This document shows positions 1 to 7,642 of a stretch of DNA of 8,391 nt, piece by piece (the stretch's first letter is position 1; each line of letters begins with the position of its first letter). The position numbers were made by a program, and so were the translations under genes. The stretch spans positions 1-8,391 of the forward strand of contig JAIVER010000048.1 of assembly GCA_023864145.1 (NCBI GenBank), written 5' to 3'. The stretch is from Thiohalomonas sp. (GTDB lineage: Bacteria; Pseudomonadota; Gammaproteobacteria; GRL18). The notes below the pieces were generated by a model. The model saw only the letters and a program-made list of their open reading frames with translations. It was not told where the DNA came from and ran no database searches.

Positions 1-105
1 TTTTTTGATGAAATTTTACCGAGCATTGGAAAATCATTAGATTCTCGAATTAATGATAATTTCCAAGTCTTCGATCCTGCATTTTCAAGTTCATTGAGTA
101 TATAA
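1..105 (+). CDS. 3' end of an unrecognised protein-coding gene (partial)
   Basis: Frame 1 is open from the window edge to a TAA at 103-105 and gives 34 residues ending FDPAFSSSLSI. The other two plus frames hit stops early (TAG at 38-40, TGA at 6-8). The peptide mixes charged and hydrophobic residues like the soluble end of a protein (DEILPSIGKSLDSRIND), with no repeats or membrane segment. I do not recognise the family. The gene points towards fabI and ends 55 bp from its stop codon, so the two converge. Because only the tail is visible, it could also be chance open sequence, but the length, frame and spacing favour a real gene end. Confidence 0.5.
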   Translation, partial: FFDEILPSIGKSLDSRINDNFQVFDPAFSSSLSI

Positions 106-111
106 TAAAAT

Positions 112-143
112 CATTTATCTTACCTGTTAATAAAGGATAAATG
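112..143. terminator. Candidate bidirectional hairpin between convergent genes
   Basis: CATTTAT (112-118) pairs with ATAAATG (137-143) and CCT (123-125) pairs with AGG (134-136), with a 4-nt bulge CTTA and an 8-nt loop. It sits in the 55-bp gap between two convergent stop codons, where a shared terminator is expected. The stem is AT-rich, and flanking T runs are modest on both sides (GTTTTTA at 158-164 on plus; ATTTTATTATA on minus), so this is a weak candidate. Confidence 0.35.
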
Positions 144-160
144 AAATATCTTCTCTGTTT

Positions 161-961
161 TTATTTATCATCAGGTTTATTTAATGCACCCATACCAATA
201 TGGTTATAACCGGAATCAACATAAATGTTTTCTCCGGTAATACCTGCAGCCAAATCAGAGCACAAGAAAGCGGCTGTGTTACCGACATCATCAATGGTTA
301 CATTACGTCTTAATGGTGCATTCTCTTCAACATGGGTGAGCATCTTACGAAAGTCACTGATTCCAGCGGCTGCAAGTGTTCTAATTGGTCCGGCAGAGAT
401 AGAGTTAACACGAATGCCGTCAGGGCCCAGTGATTCAGACATATAACGCACATTAGCTTCAAGACTCGCTTTAGCCAGACCCATAACATTATAGTTTGGC
501 ATAATACGTTCAGAGCCAAGGTAAGATAAAGTCAGTAAAGCAGCATTCTGTCCTTCCATCATATTACGACCCGCTTTAGCCAGTGCCGCAAAACTGTATG
601 AACTGATTTCATGAGCAGTAATAAAACCTTGTCGTGTTACACTGTCCAGGTATTCACCACTGAGTTCTTCTCTAGGGGCAAAAGCAACTGAGTGAATGAT
701 AATATCCAGGTGATCCCAGAAGTTATCAAGCTCTTCAAATACTTTTTCAATCTGTGCATCATCAGAAACATCACAGGGAAGCACTATATCTGAATTACAT
801 TCAGTGGCTAGTTTTTCAACGCGGCTTTTTAACTTTTCATTTTGGTAAGTAAATGCAAGCTCAGCCCCTTCGCGTTTCATTGCCTGGGCAATTCCCCAGG
901 CAATTGAACGATTACTGGCAAGACCAACTATAACTGCACGCTTACCCTGCATAAATCCCAT
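161..961 (-). CDS. fabI: Enoyl-[acyl-carrier-protein] reductase (NADH), FabI type
   Basis: FabI reduces the trans-2-enoyl-ACP double bond, the last step of each round of type II fatty-acid elongation in the cytoplasm, and is the target of triclosan and isoniazid-like inhibitors. The 266-residue length is normal for the family. A Rossmann nucleotide-binding segment lies at residues 13-25 ([13 protein letters not shown]), followed by [10 protein letters not shown] (31-40). The FabI catalytic set is present: Tyr147 and Tyr157 with Lys164, six residues after Tyr157, the variant short-chain dehydrogenase pattern. The inhibitor-pocket segment reads [10 protein letters not shown] (91-100), with Ala93 where the E. 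coli enzyme has Gly93. The C-terminal [13 protein letters not shown] block is typical. The start MGFMQGKRA aligns with the E. coli start and is preceded by AAGGAG with a 6-nt spacer. The gene diverges from yejA. I see no damage, and the identification is firm. Confidence 0.97.
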   Translation of the reverse strand: MGFMQGKRAVIVGLASNRSIAWGIAQAMKREGAELAFTYQNEKLKSRVEKLATECNSDIVLPCDVSDDAQIEKVFEELDNFWDHLDIIIHSVAFAPREELSGEYLDSVTRQGFITAHEISSYSFAALAKAGRNMMEGQNAALLTLSYLGSERIMPNYNVMGLAKASLEANVRYMSESLGPDGIRVNSISAGPIRTLAAAGISDFRKMLTHVEENAPLRRNVTIDDVGNTAAFLCSDLAAGITGENIYVDSGYNHIGMGALNKPDDK

Positions 962-1028
962 GTTTGACTCCTTAAAAAATTCAAAAATATTTACAATAAA
1001 TAGTGATTCGTCTTAAAATAATTACTAC

Positions 1029-1056
1029 TTGTAAAAATGTGTATTAGCGATATGAT
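1029..1056 (+). promoter_or_regulatory. Candidate sigma70 promoter for yejABEF
   Basis: TTGTAA (1029-1034) and TATGAT (1051-1056) are separated by 16 bp and fit the sigma70 consensus reasonably well. Transcription would start near 1063 and leave a leader of roughly 40 nt before yejA. This is the best plus-strand match in the 144-bp divergent spacer. Confidence 0.4.
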
Positions 1057-1068
1057 ACCTTTGATAAA
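1041..1068 (-). promoter_or_regulatory. Possible fabI promoter
   Basis: On the minus strand TTTATC (1063-1068) and TAATAC (1041-1046) are 16 bp apart and resemble sigma70 -35 and -10 boxes, placing transcription about 75 bp upstream of the fabI start. The boxes interleave with the candidate yejA promoter on the other strand, so the two may interfere. The match is moderate and the region is AT-rich, so chance matches are likely. Confidence 0.25.
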
Positions 1069-1085
1069 TGTAATAAACTAGGTAT
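1055..1085. repeat. 6-bp inverted repeat in the fabI-yejA spacer
   Basis: ATACCT (1055-1060) is mirrored by AGGTAT (1080-1085) across 19 bp. The half-sites touch the -10 of one candidate yejA promoter and the -10 of the other, a plausible position for an operator. Six base pairs in AT-rich DNA could well be chance, and I cannot assign a regulator. Confidence 0.25.
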
Positions 1086-1088
1086 TAT
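1061..1088 (+). promoter_or_regulatory. Second candidate sigma70 promoter for yejABEF
   Basis: TTGATA (1061-1066) and TATTAT (1083-1088) are spaced 16 bp apart. Used alone, this would give a leader of only about 10 nt before yejA, so it is less attractive than the pair at 1029-1056. Each half of the ATACCT/AGGTAT inverted repeat lies at or near one of its two boxes. Confidence 0.25.
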
Positions 1089-1105
1089 TTAAAAAATCTG
1101 GAAAT

Positions 1106-3010
1106 ATGGTAAAAATGCCGTCTGATCTTATCACTAAACAAAAAAATCAAATAATCAAAAAAAACACCATTTTTTTTGCTTTTTTCGGATTACTTTTTAT
1201 TAGTAAATCAGCAGTTTCTGATTATGCTATTGCCTATGGTTATACACCTAAATATAGCATAAATTTTTCACATTTTGACTATGTTAATCCCGATGCACCC
1301 AAAGGCGGGCGTTTAGACCTCAATGGTACACGCACATTTGACCGTCTTAATCCGTTTCTTCTTAAAGGTGTTGCTGCAGATGGTATTGAAGGCCTGATTA
1401 TTGAGACCCTGATGGAACAGAGTCTGGATGAACCGTATACCTTTTATGGTTTACTTGCTGATGATATTAACGTAGCTGAAGATGGTTTATCTGTTTCTTA
1501 TCATATTAATGCACAAGCAAAATTCTCTGATGGCTCATCCGTCACTGTTGAAGATGTTAAATTTTCGTTTGATACGTTGATGCAGGATAAAAATGTCCAT
1601 CCTGCTTACAAAATCACTCTTGGTGATATCAGTGATGCAGAAATTATTGATGCGCAGACAATTCGCTTTAACTTCAAAGAAAAAAATCCTAAGCTGCCAA
1701 TGTTACTCAGTAGTTACCTGCCAGTATTTCCTAAGCATTGGGTAGGTGAGCTTGAATTTAAATATACGGCGATGAAAAATCCTATTGGCAGCGGGCCTTA
1801 TGTGCTTGAAAGTTATGATACGGGTAAACAGCTTAAGTTTAAACGCAATCCGGATTATTGGGCTGCTGATTTAGGCATTCGTAAAGGGATGTTTAATTTT
1901 GATGAGGTAGTCTACAAATATTTTCGAGACAGCACCATTGCACTTGAAGCATTAAAGGCGGGTGAATATGATTTTCGCACTGAAAATAACTCTAAAATGT
2001 GGGCGCGAGATTATACCGGACGTGTGTTCAATGATAATGAAATCATAAAAAATAATATACCCAATAAAAATAGTGTGGGTATTCAAGGTTTTATCTTTAA
2101 TACTCGCAAAGCACTCTTTAGTGATAAAAGAGTGCGCGAAGCATTGGTGATGGCCTATGACTTTGAGTGGGCGAATCGTATGCTGTTTTATAATCAGTAC
2201 CAGCGTAATGATAGTTATTTTAGTAATACCGAACTGGCTGCTAAGGGGCCGATTTCTCAACGTGAACGTGAATTATTGGCACCCTTTAAAGATCAACTTG
2301 AGGCAAGGGTTTTTGAAGATGCCTGGATACCCCCTGTTACCACTAAACCATCCTCGCTGCGTAACAATTTACGTCAGGCCATTAAACTGCTTAAATCGGC
2401 TGGCTGGGAATATAAAAATGCTGCTTTGAGAAATAACAAAGGCAAAGCATTTACCTTTGATTTAATCCTGGCTCAAAAGGCTTTTGAGCGTATTGCTGCA
2501 TCTTATGCTCGAAATTTAAAAAAGCTGGGCATTACTATGAATTATCGAACGGTTGATTTTGCCTTATATAAGCGTAGGGTTGAAACCAAGGATTTTCATA
2601 TGATTCTTTCTAGTTATCCTCAGAGTCAGGTACCAGGCAACGAACTAGAAGGGCGCTGGCATTCTAAAACGGCTGATGTTGATGGCTCTGCCAATTATCC
2701 GGGTATAAAAAATCTAGCGATTGATGGACTATTGGATCAACTGAGCAATACCACCGACAGAGCAGAAATTATTGCCATTACTCATGCGCTGGATAGAGTG
2801 CTCTTAAGTGAATTTTATCTGCTTCCTCATTGGTATATTTCTACTTATCGGATAGCCTATTGGGATAAGTTTGAATTTCCGCAGATATTACCGGATTATT
2901 TTTCAGCTGAAGGTTGGATGCTCTCAACCTGGTGGTTTAAACCCCAATACCGAAACAGAGAGTATCAAACAACAGGCTCATCTGCTGACACAGCCTCTAA
3001 AAAAAAGTAG
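1106..3010 (+). CDS. yejA: Periplasmic peptide-binding protein of a Yej-type ABC importer
   Basis: This is a family 5 extracellular solute-binding protein (SBP_bac_5), which captures peptides in the periplasm and delivers them to YejBEF; in E. coli that system also imports the peptide-nucleotide antibiotic microcin C. At 634 residues it is slightly longer than the usual 600 or so. A Lys-rich N-terminus and hydrophobic stretch (21-32) form a signal peptide, probably cleaved after AVS at residue 38; there is no lipobox cysteine. YejA hallmarks include HFDYVNPDAPKGG (56-68), SLDEPYTFYGLLA (106-118), PIGSGPYVLESYDTG (226-240), RNPDYW (247-252) and GSANYPGIKN (527-536). The C-terminus ends in a polar SADTASKKK tail. 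Shine-Dalgarno support is poor: GGA lies too close to the ATG at 1106, so the in-frame ATG at 1115 is an alternative start. It is the first gene of the operon, 22 bp ahead of yejB. Confidence 0.93.
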   Translation: MVKMPSDLITKQKNQIIKKNTIFFAFFGLLFISKSAVSDYAIAYGYTPKYSINFSHFDYVNPDAPKGGRLDLNGTRTFDRLNPFLLKGVAADGIEGLIIETLMEQSLDEPYTFYGLLADDINVAEDGLSVSYHINAQAKFSDGSSVTVEDVKFSFDTLMQDKNVHPAYKITLGDISDAEIIDAQTIRFNFKEKNPKLPMLLSSYLPVFPKHWVGELEFKYTAMKNPIGSGPYVLESYDTGKQLKFKRNPDYWAADLGIRKGMFNFDEVVYKYFRDSTIALEALKAGEYDFRTENNSKMWARDYTGRVFNDNEIIKNNIPNKNSVGIQGFIFNTRKALFSDKRVREALVMAYDFEWANRMLFYNQYQRNDSYFSNTELAAKGPISQRERELLAPFKDQLEARVFEDAWIPPVTTKPSSLRNNLRQAIKLLKSAGWEYKNAALRNNKGKAFTFDLILAQKAFERIAASYARNLKKLGITMNYRTVDFALYKRRVETKDFHMILSSYPQSQVPGNELEGRWHSKTADVDGSANYPGIKNLAIDGLLDQLSNTTDRAEIIAITHALDRVLLSEFYLLPHWYISTYRIAYWDKFEFPQILPDYFSAEGWMLSTWWFKPQYRNREYQTTGSSADTASKKK

Positions 3011-3032
3011 GGTTATAAAAAGTTAATTACTT

Positions 3033-4088
3033 ATGTTTTATTATATAGTTAAACGATTGCTACTCATGATCCCCACTTTATTTGGTGTCATGCTCATTAC
3101 CTTTGTCATTACTCAGTTTGTGCCGGGTGGGCCTGTTGAACAATTGGTTGCCCAATTGACCGGAGAGGATCAAATGACCGAAGTAGGCAGTACCGCCAGT
3201 GAATTGTATCGTGCTGCCGAAGGAATTGATAAGGAACGTCTGGATGAAATTAAGGCGCTATATGGTTTTGATAAACCCCTTGCAGAGCGTTTTGTTACCA
3301 TGCTGGGTAATTATATTCGTTTTGATTTTGGTGAAAGTTATCACCACCATCAATCGGTGACAGAGCTTATTGTATCTAAACTGCCTGTTTCAATCAGTCT
3401 GGGTATCTGGACGTTTTTTATTACTTACCTAACCTGTATTCCGTTAGGTATAGCTAAAGCAGTAAGAAACGGTACTCGATTTGATGTGATTTCCACTACT
3501 ATTGTTTTAGTGGGTTATGCAATTCCAGGTTTTGTGCTGGCAATTTTACTGCTGCTTTTATTTGGAGGCGGTAGTTTTTTTGATCTTTTTCCACTTAAAG
3601 GACTGACGTCTGATAATTGGGAGCAGCTCAGTTGGTTTGGCAAAACAACGGATTATTTATGGCATATGGTGCTCCCCATTATTTCTTCTGTGATTGGTAG
3701 TTTTGCTGTGATGACCATGCTGACAAAAAACAGCTTCTTAGAAGAAATACGTAAAAATTATATGGTTACAGCCAAAGCAAAAGGTTTAAGCAGTAATCAG
3801 GTGTTATATAAACATGTCTTTAGAAATGCTTTAATTCCTTTAGTGACCGGATTTCCTGCTAGTTTCTTAGCCGCTTTTTTTGCCGGCAGCTTATTGATAG
3901 AAACTATTTTTTCACTGGATGGTTTAGGTTTATTGTCCTATGAGTCCATTGTGCGACGTGATTATCCTGTGGTATTGGGCTCACTTTTTTTGTTTACCTT
4001 ATTAGGCTTGTTTACTAAGCTCATCACTGATCTGTCTTATGTGTTGATTGATCCCCGCATTAAATTTGATTCAGCTAAATCAAGCTAG
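3033..4088 (+). CDS. yejB: Peptide ABC transporter permease, YejB type
   Basis: This is one of two inner-membrane channel subunits of the Yej importer. The protein is 351 residues. The first membrane helix (about 9-29) is followed by the family motif PGGPVEQL (31-38) and a periplasmic section; the core binding-protein-dependent permease domain spans about 118-345, with hydrophobic segments near 118-140, 153-177, 211-231, 268-290 and 312-335. The cytoplasmic EAA-type coupling loop, which docks on the ATPase, is YMVTAKAKGLSSNQVLYKHV (243-262), followed by RNALIP. The end IDPRIKF is typical. The start MFYYIVKRLLLMIPTLFG matches the family, but no good Shine-Dalgarno precedes it: the upstream stretch is AT-rich and AGGG lies over 20 nt away. 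Translation may rely on an unstructured leader or on coupling to yejA. Confidence 0.95.
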   Translation: MFYYIVKRLLLMIPTLFGVMLITFVITQFVPGGPVEQLVAQLTGEDQMTEVGSTASELYRAAEGIDKERLDEIKALYGFDKPLAERFVTMLGNYIRFDFGESYHHHQSVTELIVSKLPVSISLGIWTFFITYLTCIPLGIAKAVRNGTRFDVISTTIVLVGYAIPGFVLAILLLLLFGGGSFFDLFPLKGLTSDNWEQLSWFGKTTDYLWHMVLPIISSVIGSFAVMTMLTKNSFLEEIRKNYMVTAKAKGLSSNQVLYKHVFRNALIPLVTGFPASFLAAFFAGSLLIETIFSLDGLGLLSYESIVRRDYPVVLGSLFLFTLLGLFTKLITDLSYVLIDPRIKFDSAKSS

Positions 4089-4094
4089 GAGGGG
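4086..4094 (+). promoter_or_regulatory. Strong ribosome binding site of yejE overlapping the yejB stop
   Basis: TAGGAGGGG contains the yejB TAG stop (4086-4088) and an AGGAGG core (4087-4092) placed 4 nt before the yejE ATG. It fixes the yejE start and is much stronger than the signals before yejA, yejB or yejF. Confidence 0.75.
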
Positions 4095-4096
4095 AT

Positions 4097-5146
4097 ATGA
4101 CAACTCAACCATCTATTGAACAATTACTTAATTTATCACCCTTGCAGCGTGCTTGGATGCGTTTTAAAAATAATCGCCGTGGTTATTATTCCCTATGGAT
4201 CTTTATCGTGATTTTTGGGGTGAGCTTATTTGCTGAATTAATTAGTAATGATAAGCCGTTAATTATACAATATGAGCAGCAATACTACTTCCCGCTCTGG
4301 AATGATTATCCCGAAACGACGTTTGGCGCTGATTTTGTCAGCATGACGGATTATAACGACCCCTATATCAGAGAAAAAATTCTGGCTAATGGCAACTGGG
4401 CAATTTATCCTATTAATAATTATCGCTATGATTCCATTAATTACTTTGCCGAATTACCCAATCCGGCAAGGCCTTCAGCACAAAACTTTTTAGGCACTGA
4501 TGATCGAGGCAGGGATGTCCTGGCCCGTTTAATTTATGGCTTTCGTTTGTCTGTTCTTTTTGCACTGGTGTTGACGGCTATTGGTCTTGTTATCGGCATT
4601 ATCATCGGCAGTATCCAGGGATATTTTGTTGGCAAAGTAGATTTGGTGACTCAGCGAGTGATAGAAATCTGGAGTTCTATGCCTGAACTTTACTTACTCA
4701 TTATTTTTGCATCAATTTTTAAGCCCAGTATTGGCTTGTTAATTATCCTCTTATCAATGTTCGGCTGGATGGGCTTATCCGATTATGTCAGAGCAGAGTT
4801 CTTACGTGGGCGAAATTTAGATTATGTCCAGGCTGCCCGTTCAATTGGTGTTTCTAATGTGGGAATTATGTTCAAACACCTTCTACCCAATAGTATGGTA
4901 CCGGTTTTGACATTTTTACCGTTTCGTATCAGTGGTGCTATTTTAGCTTTGACCAGTTTAGATTATCTTGGGCTCGGCGTACCACCATCTACCCCGAGTT
5001 TGGGTGAATTATTATCTCAGGGTAAAGACAATATCTATGCCTGGTGGCTTTCTATGACCACCTTTTCAGTGCTTGTCGGCACTTTAGTGTTATTAATTTT
5101 TATAGGTGAAGCCTTACGTGAGGCACTGGATACTCGACGTGGATAA
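4097..5146 (+). CDS. yejE: Peptide ABC transporter permease, YejE type
   Basis: This is the second channel subunit, pairing with YejB. At 349 residues it matches the family. A short cytoplasmic N-terminus with the basic patch RFKNNRRGY (22-30) precedes the first membrane helix (about 32-49). A long periplasmic segment follows (50-130), rich in Tyr and Asn, as is usual for YejE. FLGTDDRGRDVLARLIYGFR (131-150) is the conserved entry to the permease domain, with further hydrophobic helices near 151-172, 196-222, 265-286 and 318-337. The EAA-type loop YVQAARSIGVSNVGIMFKHL (243-262) contacts YejF. The end GEALREALDTRRG is typical. The gene starts 8 bp after yejB behind an excellent Shine-Dalgarno and stops 1 bp before yejF. 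All key blocks are intact. Confidence 0.96.
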   Translation: MTTQPSIEQLLNLSPLQRAWMRFKNNRRGYYSLWIFIVIFGVSLFAELISNDKPLIIQYEQQYYFPLWNDYPETTFGADFVSMTDYNDPYIREKILANGNWAIYPINNYRYDSINYFAELPNPARPSAQNFLGTDDRGRDVLARLIYGFRLSVLFALVLTAIGLVIGIIIGSIQGYFVGKVDLVTQRVIEIWSSMPELYLLIIFASIFKPSIGLLIILLSMFGWMGLSDYVRAEFLRGRNLDYVQAARSIGVSNVGIMFKHLLPNSMVPVLTFLPFRISGAILALTSLDYLGLGVPPSTPSLGELLSQGKDNIYAWWLSMTTFSVLVGTLVLLIFIGEALREALDTRRG

Positions 5147-5147
5147 T

Positions 5148-6782
5148 ATGAACAAACAAAACAGTATTCTTGAAATTAAAGATTTGAGTGTTGATTTTGA
5201 TACACTAGCCGGATCTGTTAATGTCGTTCGTGATATTAATTTTTCAGTGGCTGCGGGTGAAACCATGGCGCTGGTTGGGGAATCAGGCTCAGGGAAATCC
5301 GTTACCGCCATGTCGATATTACGTTTACATGATGAAGAAAAAGTGAACTATAGCTCAGGCTCGATTTCTTTTCTTGGAAATAATTTATTGGGCACTGATG
5401 AAAATAATATAAAAGCAGTGCGTGGTAGTAAAATTTCAATGATTTTTCAAGAACCCATGACCTCTTTAAATCCTACTTTCACTGTAGGTGATCAAATTAT
5501 GGAACCCCTGCTGATTCATAAGGGTATGAGCAAACCGGCAGCTAAAAAACGGGCCATTGAATTAATGGAATTAACCGGTATTCCCGATCCTCACTATCGT
5601 TTTGATGCTTTTCCTCATCTTTTATCGGGTGGGCAACGTCAGCGCATGATGATTTCCATGGCGCTTGCTTGTGATCCGAAGTTATTAATTGCTGATGAAC
5701 CCACAACTGCTTTAGATGTGACAGTGCAGCTGCAAATATTACTCTTATTAGAAAAACTTAAAAAAGAGTTTTCTATGGCGGTATTAATGGTCTCTCATGA
5801 TCTTAATCTGGTAAAGCGTTTTGCTGATCATGTCTGTGTGATGCAAGAAGGTAATATCGTTGAACAGGGAAGGGTGGACGGCTTATTTAATGACCCACAG
5901 CATCCCTACACTATTAAATTACTTAATAGTGAACCGGAACGAATTATTCCCGATGGTGAGACTCAAGCATTACGAGATAATAAAGAATTGCTTTTGGGAC
6001 ATCACTTAAAATGTCATTTTACCAGTACTAAGGGATTTTTTCGCAGGACATTAACTACAGTCAAAGCAGTTGATAATATTGATCTGGTGCTTAGAGAAGG
6101 TGAAACATTAGGTATACTGGGTGAGTCTGGTTCAGGCAAATCGACCTTAGGTCGATGTTTACTTAAATTAGAAAATTGTTCCGGGGAAATTTATTTTGAT
6201 GAAAAACAAATTGATCACTTAACACATACTGCTTTACGTCCTTTGCGCAAAGAATTTCAGGTTGTTTTTCAAGATCCCTATTCTTCACTATCACCGAGAA
6301 TGACGATTGAACAGATTGTTGGTGAAGGATTAGAAATTCATTTCCCACACTTGAATAAAGAACAACGCAGGGAAAAAATACAAAAGGTACTGCTTGAAGT
6401 GGGTTTGGAGGATGATATTCTCTGGCGCTATCCGCATGAATTTTCAGGAGGACAGCGGCAGCGTATTGCAATTGCTCGTGTGGTTATTCTTGAACCCAAA
6501 CTGATATTACTTGATGAGCCAACCAGTGCGTTAGATGTTTCCGTACAAAAACAGGTTCTCGTTTTATTAAGAGAATTGCAGGAACGCCATAAAATTTCTT
6601 ACTTGTTCATTTCTCATGATTTAAAGGTGATTGAAGCCGTAGCACATCGTATTATGGTGATGAAAGACGGCAAAATCGTCGAAACAGGTGAAACGGGTGA
6701 GGTTTTCAGTACACCCAAAGAAACTTACACACAAAATCTACTCACAGCTTCTCTCTTTAAAGATGAAAAACTGACGGCATAA
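5148..6782 (+). CDS. yejF: Double ATP-binding subunit of the Yej peptide importer
   Basis: YejF powers uptake through YejBE. Two fused ABC domains are visible in the 544-residue protein. Domain 1 has Walker A GESGSGKS (44-51), signature LSGGQRQ (159-165), Walker B LLIADEP (179-185) and switch His217. Domain 2 has GESGSGKS (325-332), FSGGQRQ (432-438), LILLDEP (452-458) and His490. Both ATP sites thus look catalytically complete. The oligopeptide-transporter motif QHPYT (251-255) follows domain 1; at the end of domain 2 it is reduced to KETYT. I chose the ATG at 5148, one base after the yejE TAA, because [17 protein letters not shown] is the natural start. An in-frame GTG at 5106 would add 14 residues overlapping yejE without support. 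A weak GTGGA at 5139-5143 and the near-overlap suggest coupling to yejE. It is the last gene of the operon. Confidence 0.96.
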   Translation: MNKQNSILEIKDLSVDFDTLAGSVNVVRDINFSVAAGETMALVGESGSGKSVTAMSILRLHDEEKVNYSSGSISFLGNNLLGTDENNIKAVRGSKISMIFQEPMTSLNPTFTVGDQIMEPLLIHKGMSKPAAKKRAIELMELTGIPDPHYRFDAFPHLLSGGQRQRMMISMALACDPKLLIADEPTTALDVTVQLQILLLLEKLKKEFSMAVLMVSHDLNLVKRFADHVCVMQEGNIVEQGRVDGLFNDPQHPYTIKLLNSEPERIIPDGETQALRDNKELLLGHHLKCHFTSTKGFFRRTLTTVKAVDNIDLVLREGETLGILGESGSGKSTLGRCLLKLENCSGEIYFDEKQIDHLTHTALRPLRKEFQVVFQDPYSSLSPRMTIEQIVGEGLEIHFPHLNKEQRREKIQKVLLEVGLEDDILWRYPHEFSGGQRQRIAIARVVILEPKLILLDEPTSALDVSVQKQVLVLLRELQERHKISYLFISHDLKVIEAVAHRIMVMKDGKIVETGETGEVFSTPKETYTQNLLTASLFKDEKLTA

Positions 6783-6815
6783 TTTATAATAGCAACAGAT
6801 AATAGCGTTAAAAAA

Positions 6816-6852
6816 ATATCAAAATACATAAAAAAACCATATTTTGTGATAT
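6816..6852 (+). other. AT-rich hairpin downstream of yejF
   Basis: ATATC (6816-6820) pairs with GATAT (6848-6852), and AAAATA (6821-6826) pairs with TATTTT (6840-6845), with a 2-nt bulge and a 13-nt A-rich loop. It begins 34 nt after the operon's last stop codon. It could protect the mRNA 3' end or help termination, but the stem has one G-C pair and no T tract follows, so it is not a canonical intrinsic terminator. No better one is visible in the 285-bp spacer (6783-7067). Confidence 0.3.
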
Positions 6853-6913
6853 ATTAGCAAAAATAAGTGACCATGGGCTTAACAAGCGTTATTTAGGAAT
6901 AGACACTGAATAG

Positions 6914-6942
6914 TTACAAATAATAAATATTGATGGAATAAT
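6914..6942 (+). promoter_or_regulatory. Possible promoter for the DUF302 gene
   Basis: TTACAA (6914-6919) and AATAAT (6937-6942) are spaced 17 bp apart. Transcription from here would give a leader of about 120 nt before the TTG start. The -35 match is poor and the area is AT-rich, so this is tentative. The spacer otherwise shows no small gene or recognisable RNA. Confidence 0.22.
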
Positions 6943-6975
6943 AGTCACACATAAGTTCGACGTAGGCTAAGCTTT

Positions 6976-6988
6976 TATCAGGATGATA
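6976..6988. repeat. 13-bp palindrome in the spacer before the DUF302 gene
   Basis: TATCA-GGA-TGATA is a perfect 5-bp inverted repeat around GGA. It lies between the candidate promoter and the gene, and could be an operator half-site pair or a small RNA hairpin. It is short enough to be chance. Confidence 0.2.
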
Positions 6989-7034
6989 GCATAATACCTC
7001 AATAGTTTTCAGGTCATTACCTTTACAACTTAAA

Positions 7035-7056
7035 AAACCAAACCTAAACCAAACCT
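7035..7056 (+). repeat. Exact 11-bp tandem duplication next to a ribosome binding site
   Basis: AAACCAAACCT occurs twice head-to-tail (7035-7045 and 7046-7056) without mismatch and abuts the GGAG of the DUF302 ribosome binding site. A period of 11 bp is about one helical turn. It may be a recent slippage duplication or a paired protein-binding site in the DNA or the 5' leader. Confidence 0.85.
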
Positions 7057-7060
7057 GGAG
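7057..7060 (+). promoter_or_regulatory. Ribosome binding site supporting a TTG start
   Basis: GGAG lies 7 nt before the TTG at 7068, standard spacing. It is what makes the rare TTG start credible: the first in-frame ATG encodes residue 22 (7131), which would remove the membrane segment. Confidence 0.7.
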
Positions 7061-7067
7061 AATTATT

Positions 7068-7640
7068 TTGTTTAAAAATATACTTGCCTTAGTTGGCCTG
7101 GTGGCTATTATTGCATCCGGTCTTCTCTATATGAATGTTAAAAATACCCTGAGTGAATTTGATCCAGGTGCGACCAAAGCCTATACTGAACTGGTGCAAA
7201 ACATATTAAAATATAAAGATGCAGCCAATGCGACTGTTTGGCGTTTTCCTGTAGACGAAGGTCTTACTGCGGATGATATTGAAAAAAGTTTAAAAAATAT
7301 TGCTAATGAGCTAAACATTGCAAATGTTGGTGAGTTGCCACTCTCTTTAGACATTGCAGCAAAGACAGAGAAACCGTACCGTTTTGTGAAAATATTCCTG
7401 TTTTGTAACTCCTTAATAGCAGCACAGATGCTTGATTATAACGATGCGTTTTCAGCTTATCTACCTTGCCGCATTTCACTGGTTGAAGATAAGACCGGCA
7501 AATTATGGCTGTATTCTCTAAACATGGATCTAATGATTCATGGTGGCAAACCACTACCTCCAGCGTTAAAAGCTGAAGCAGTAAAAGTAAAGACAATTAT
7601 TCTTGAAATTATGGAGCGTGCTGCTGAAGGGGATTTCTAA
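7068..7640 (+). CDS. DUF302 family protein with an N-terminal membrane anchor
   Basis: The 190-residue protein has one hydrophobic segment (about 4-22) without a clear cleavage site or lipobox, so it is probably an inner-membrane anchor with the rest in the periplasm. The C-terminal part resembles DUF302 (PF03625): KIFLFCNSLIAAQML (108-122), then AYLPCRISLVED (130-141) and KLWLYSLNMDLMIHGG (145-160). Cys113 and Cys134 lie at the family's usual CN and LPCR positions and may form a disulfide or bind a ligand, which is inference. A charged stretch near 62-100 precedes the domain. The family's function is unknown; members occur widely, including in sulfur-oxidising bacteria. Translation starts at TTG behind a good ribosome binding site. 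It lies 285 bp after yejF, too far for a confident shared operon, and appears to be a stand-alone gene. Confidence 0.8.
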   Translation: MFKNILALVGLVAIIASGLLYMNVKNTLSEFDPGATKAYTELVQNILKYKDAANATVWRFPVDEGLTADDIEKSLKNIANELNIANVGELPLSLDIAAKTEKPYRFVKIFLFCNSLIAAQMLDYNDAFSAYLPCRISLVEDKTGKLWLYSLNMDLMIHGGKPLPPALKAEAVKVKTIILEIMERAAEGDF

Positions 7641-7642
7641 AC

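Noticed and set aside
1952..2260. Minus-strand open frame inside yejA
   Set aside because: It is a shadow of the strongly supported yejA frame, with no family resemblance. The same applies to the other antisense and offset frames in fabI, yejA, yejF and the DUF302 gene.
2972..3007. Hairpin AGGCT/AGCCT at the end of yejA as an attenuator before yejB
   Set aside because: The stem is only 5 bp with a long loop and is followed by an A run rather than a T run, so it cannot act as an intrinsic terminator on this strand.
5106..5147. Extended yejF start at GTG 5106
   Set aside because: It overlaps the end of yejE by 41 bp, adds residues not typical of the family, and has a worse start context than the ATG at 5148 that directly follows the yejE stop.
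6783..7067. Small RNA or small protein gene in the spacer after yejF
   Set aside because: Only very short frames occur (for example MGLTSVI), and no promoter-hairpin-terminator arrangement stands out.
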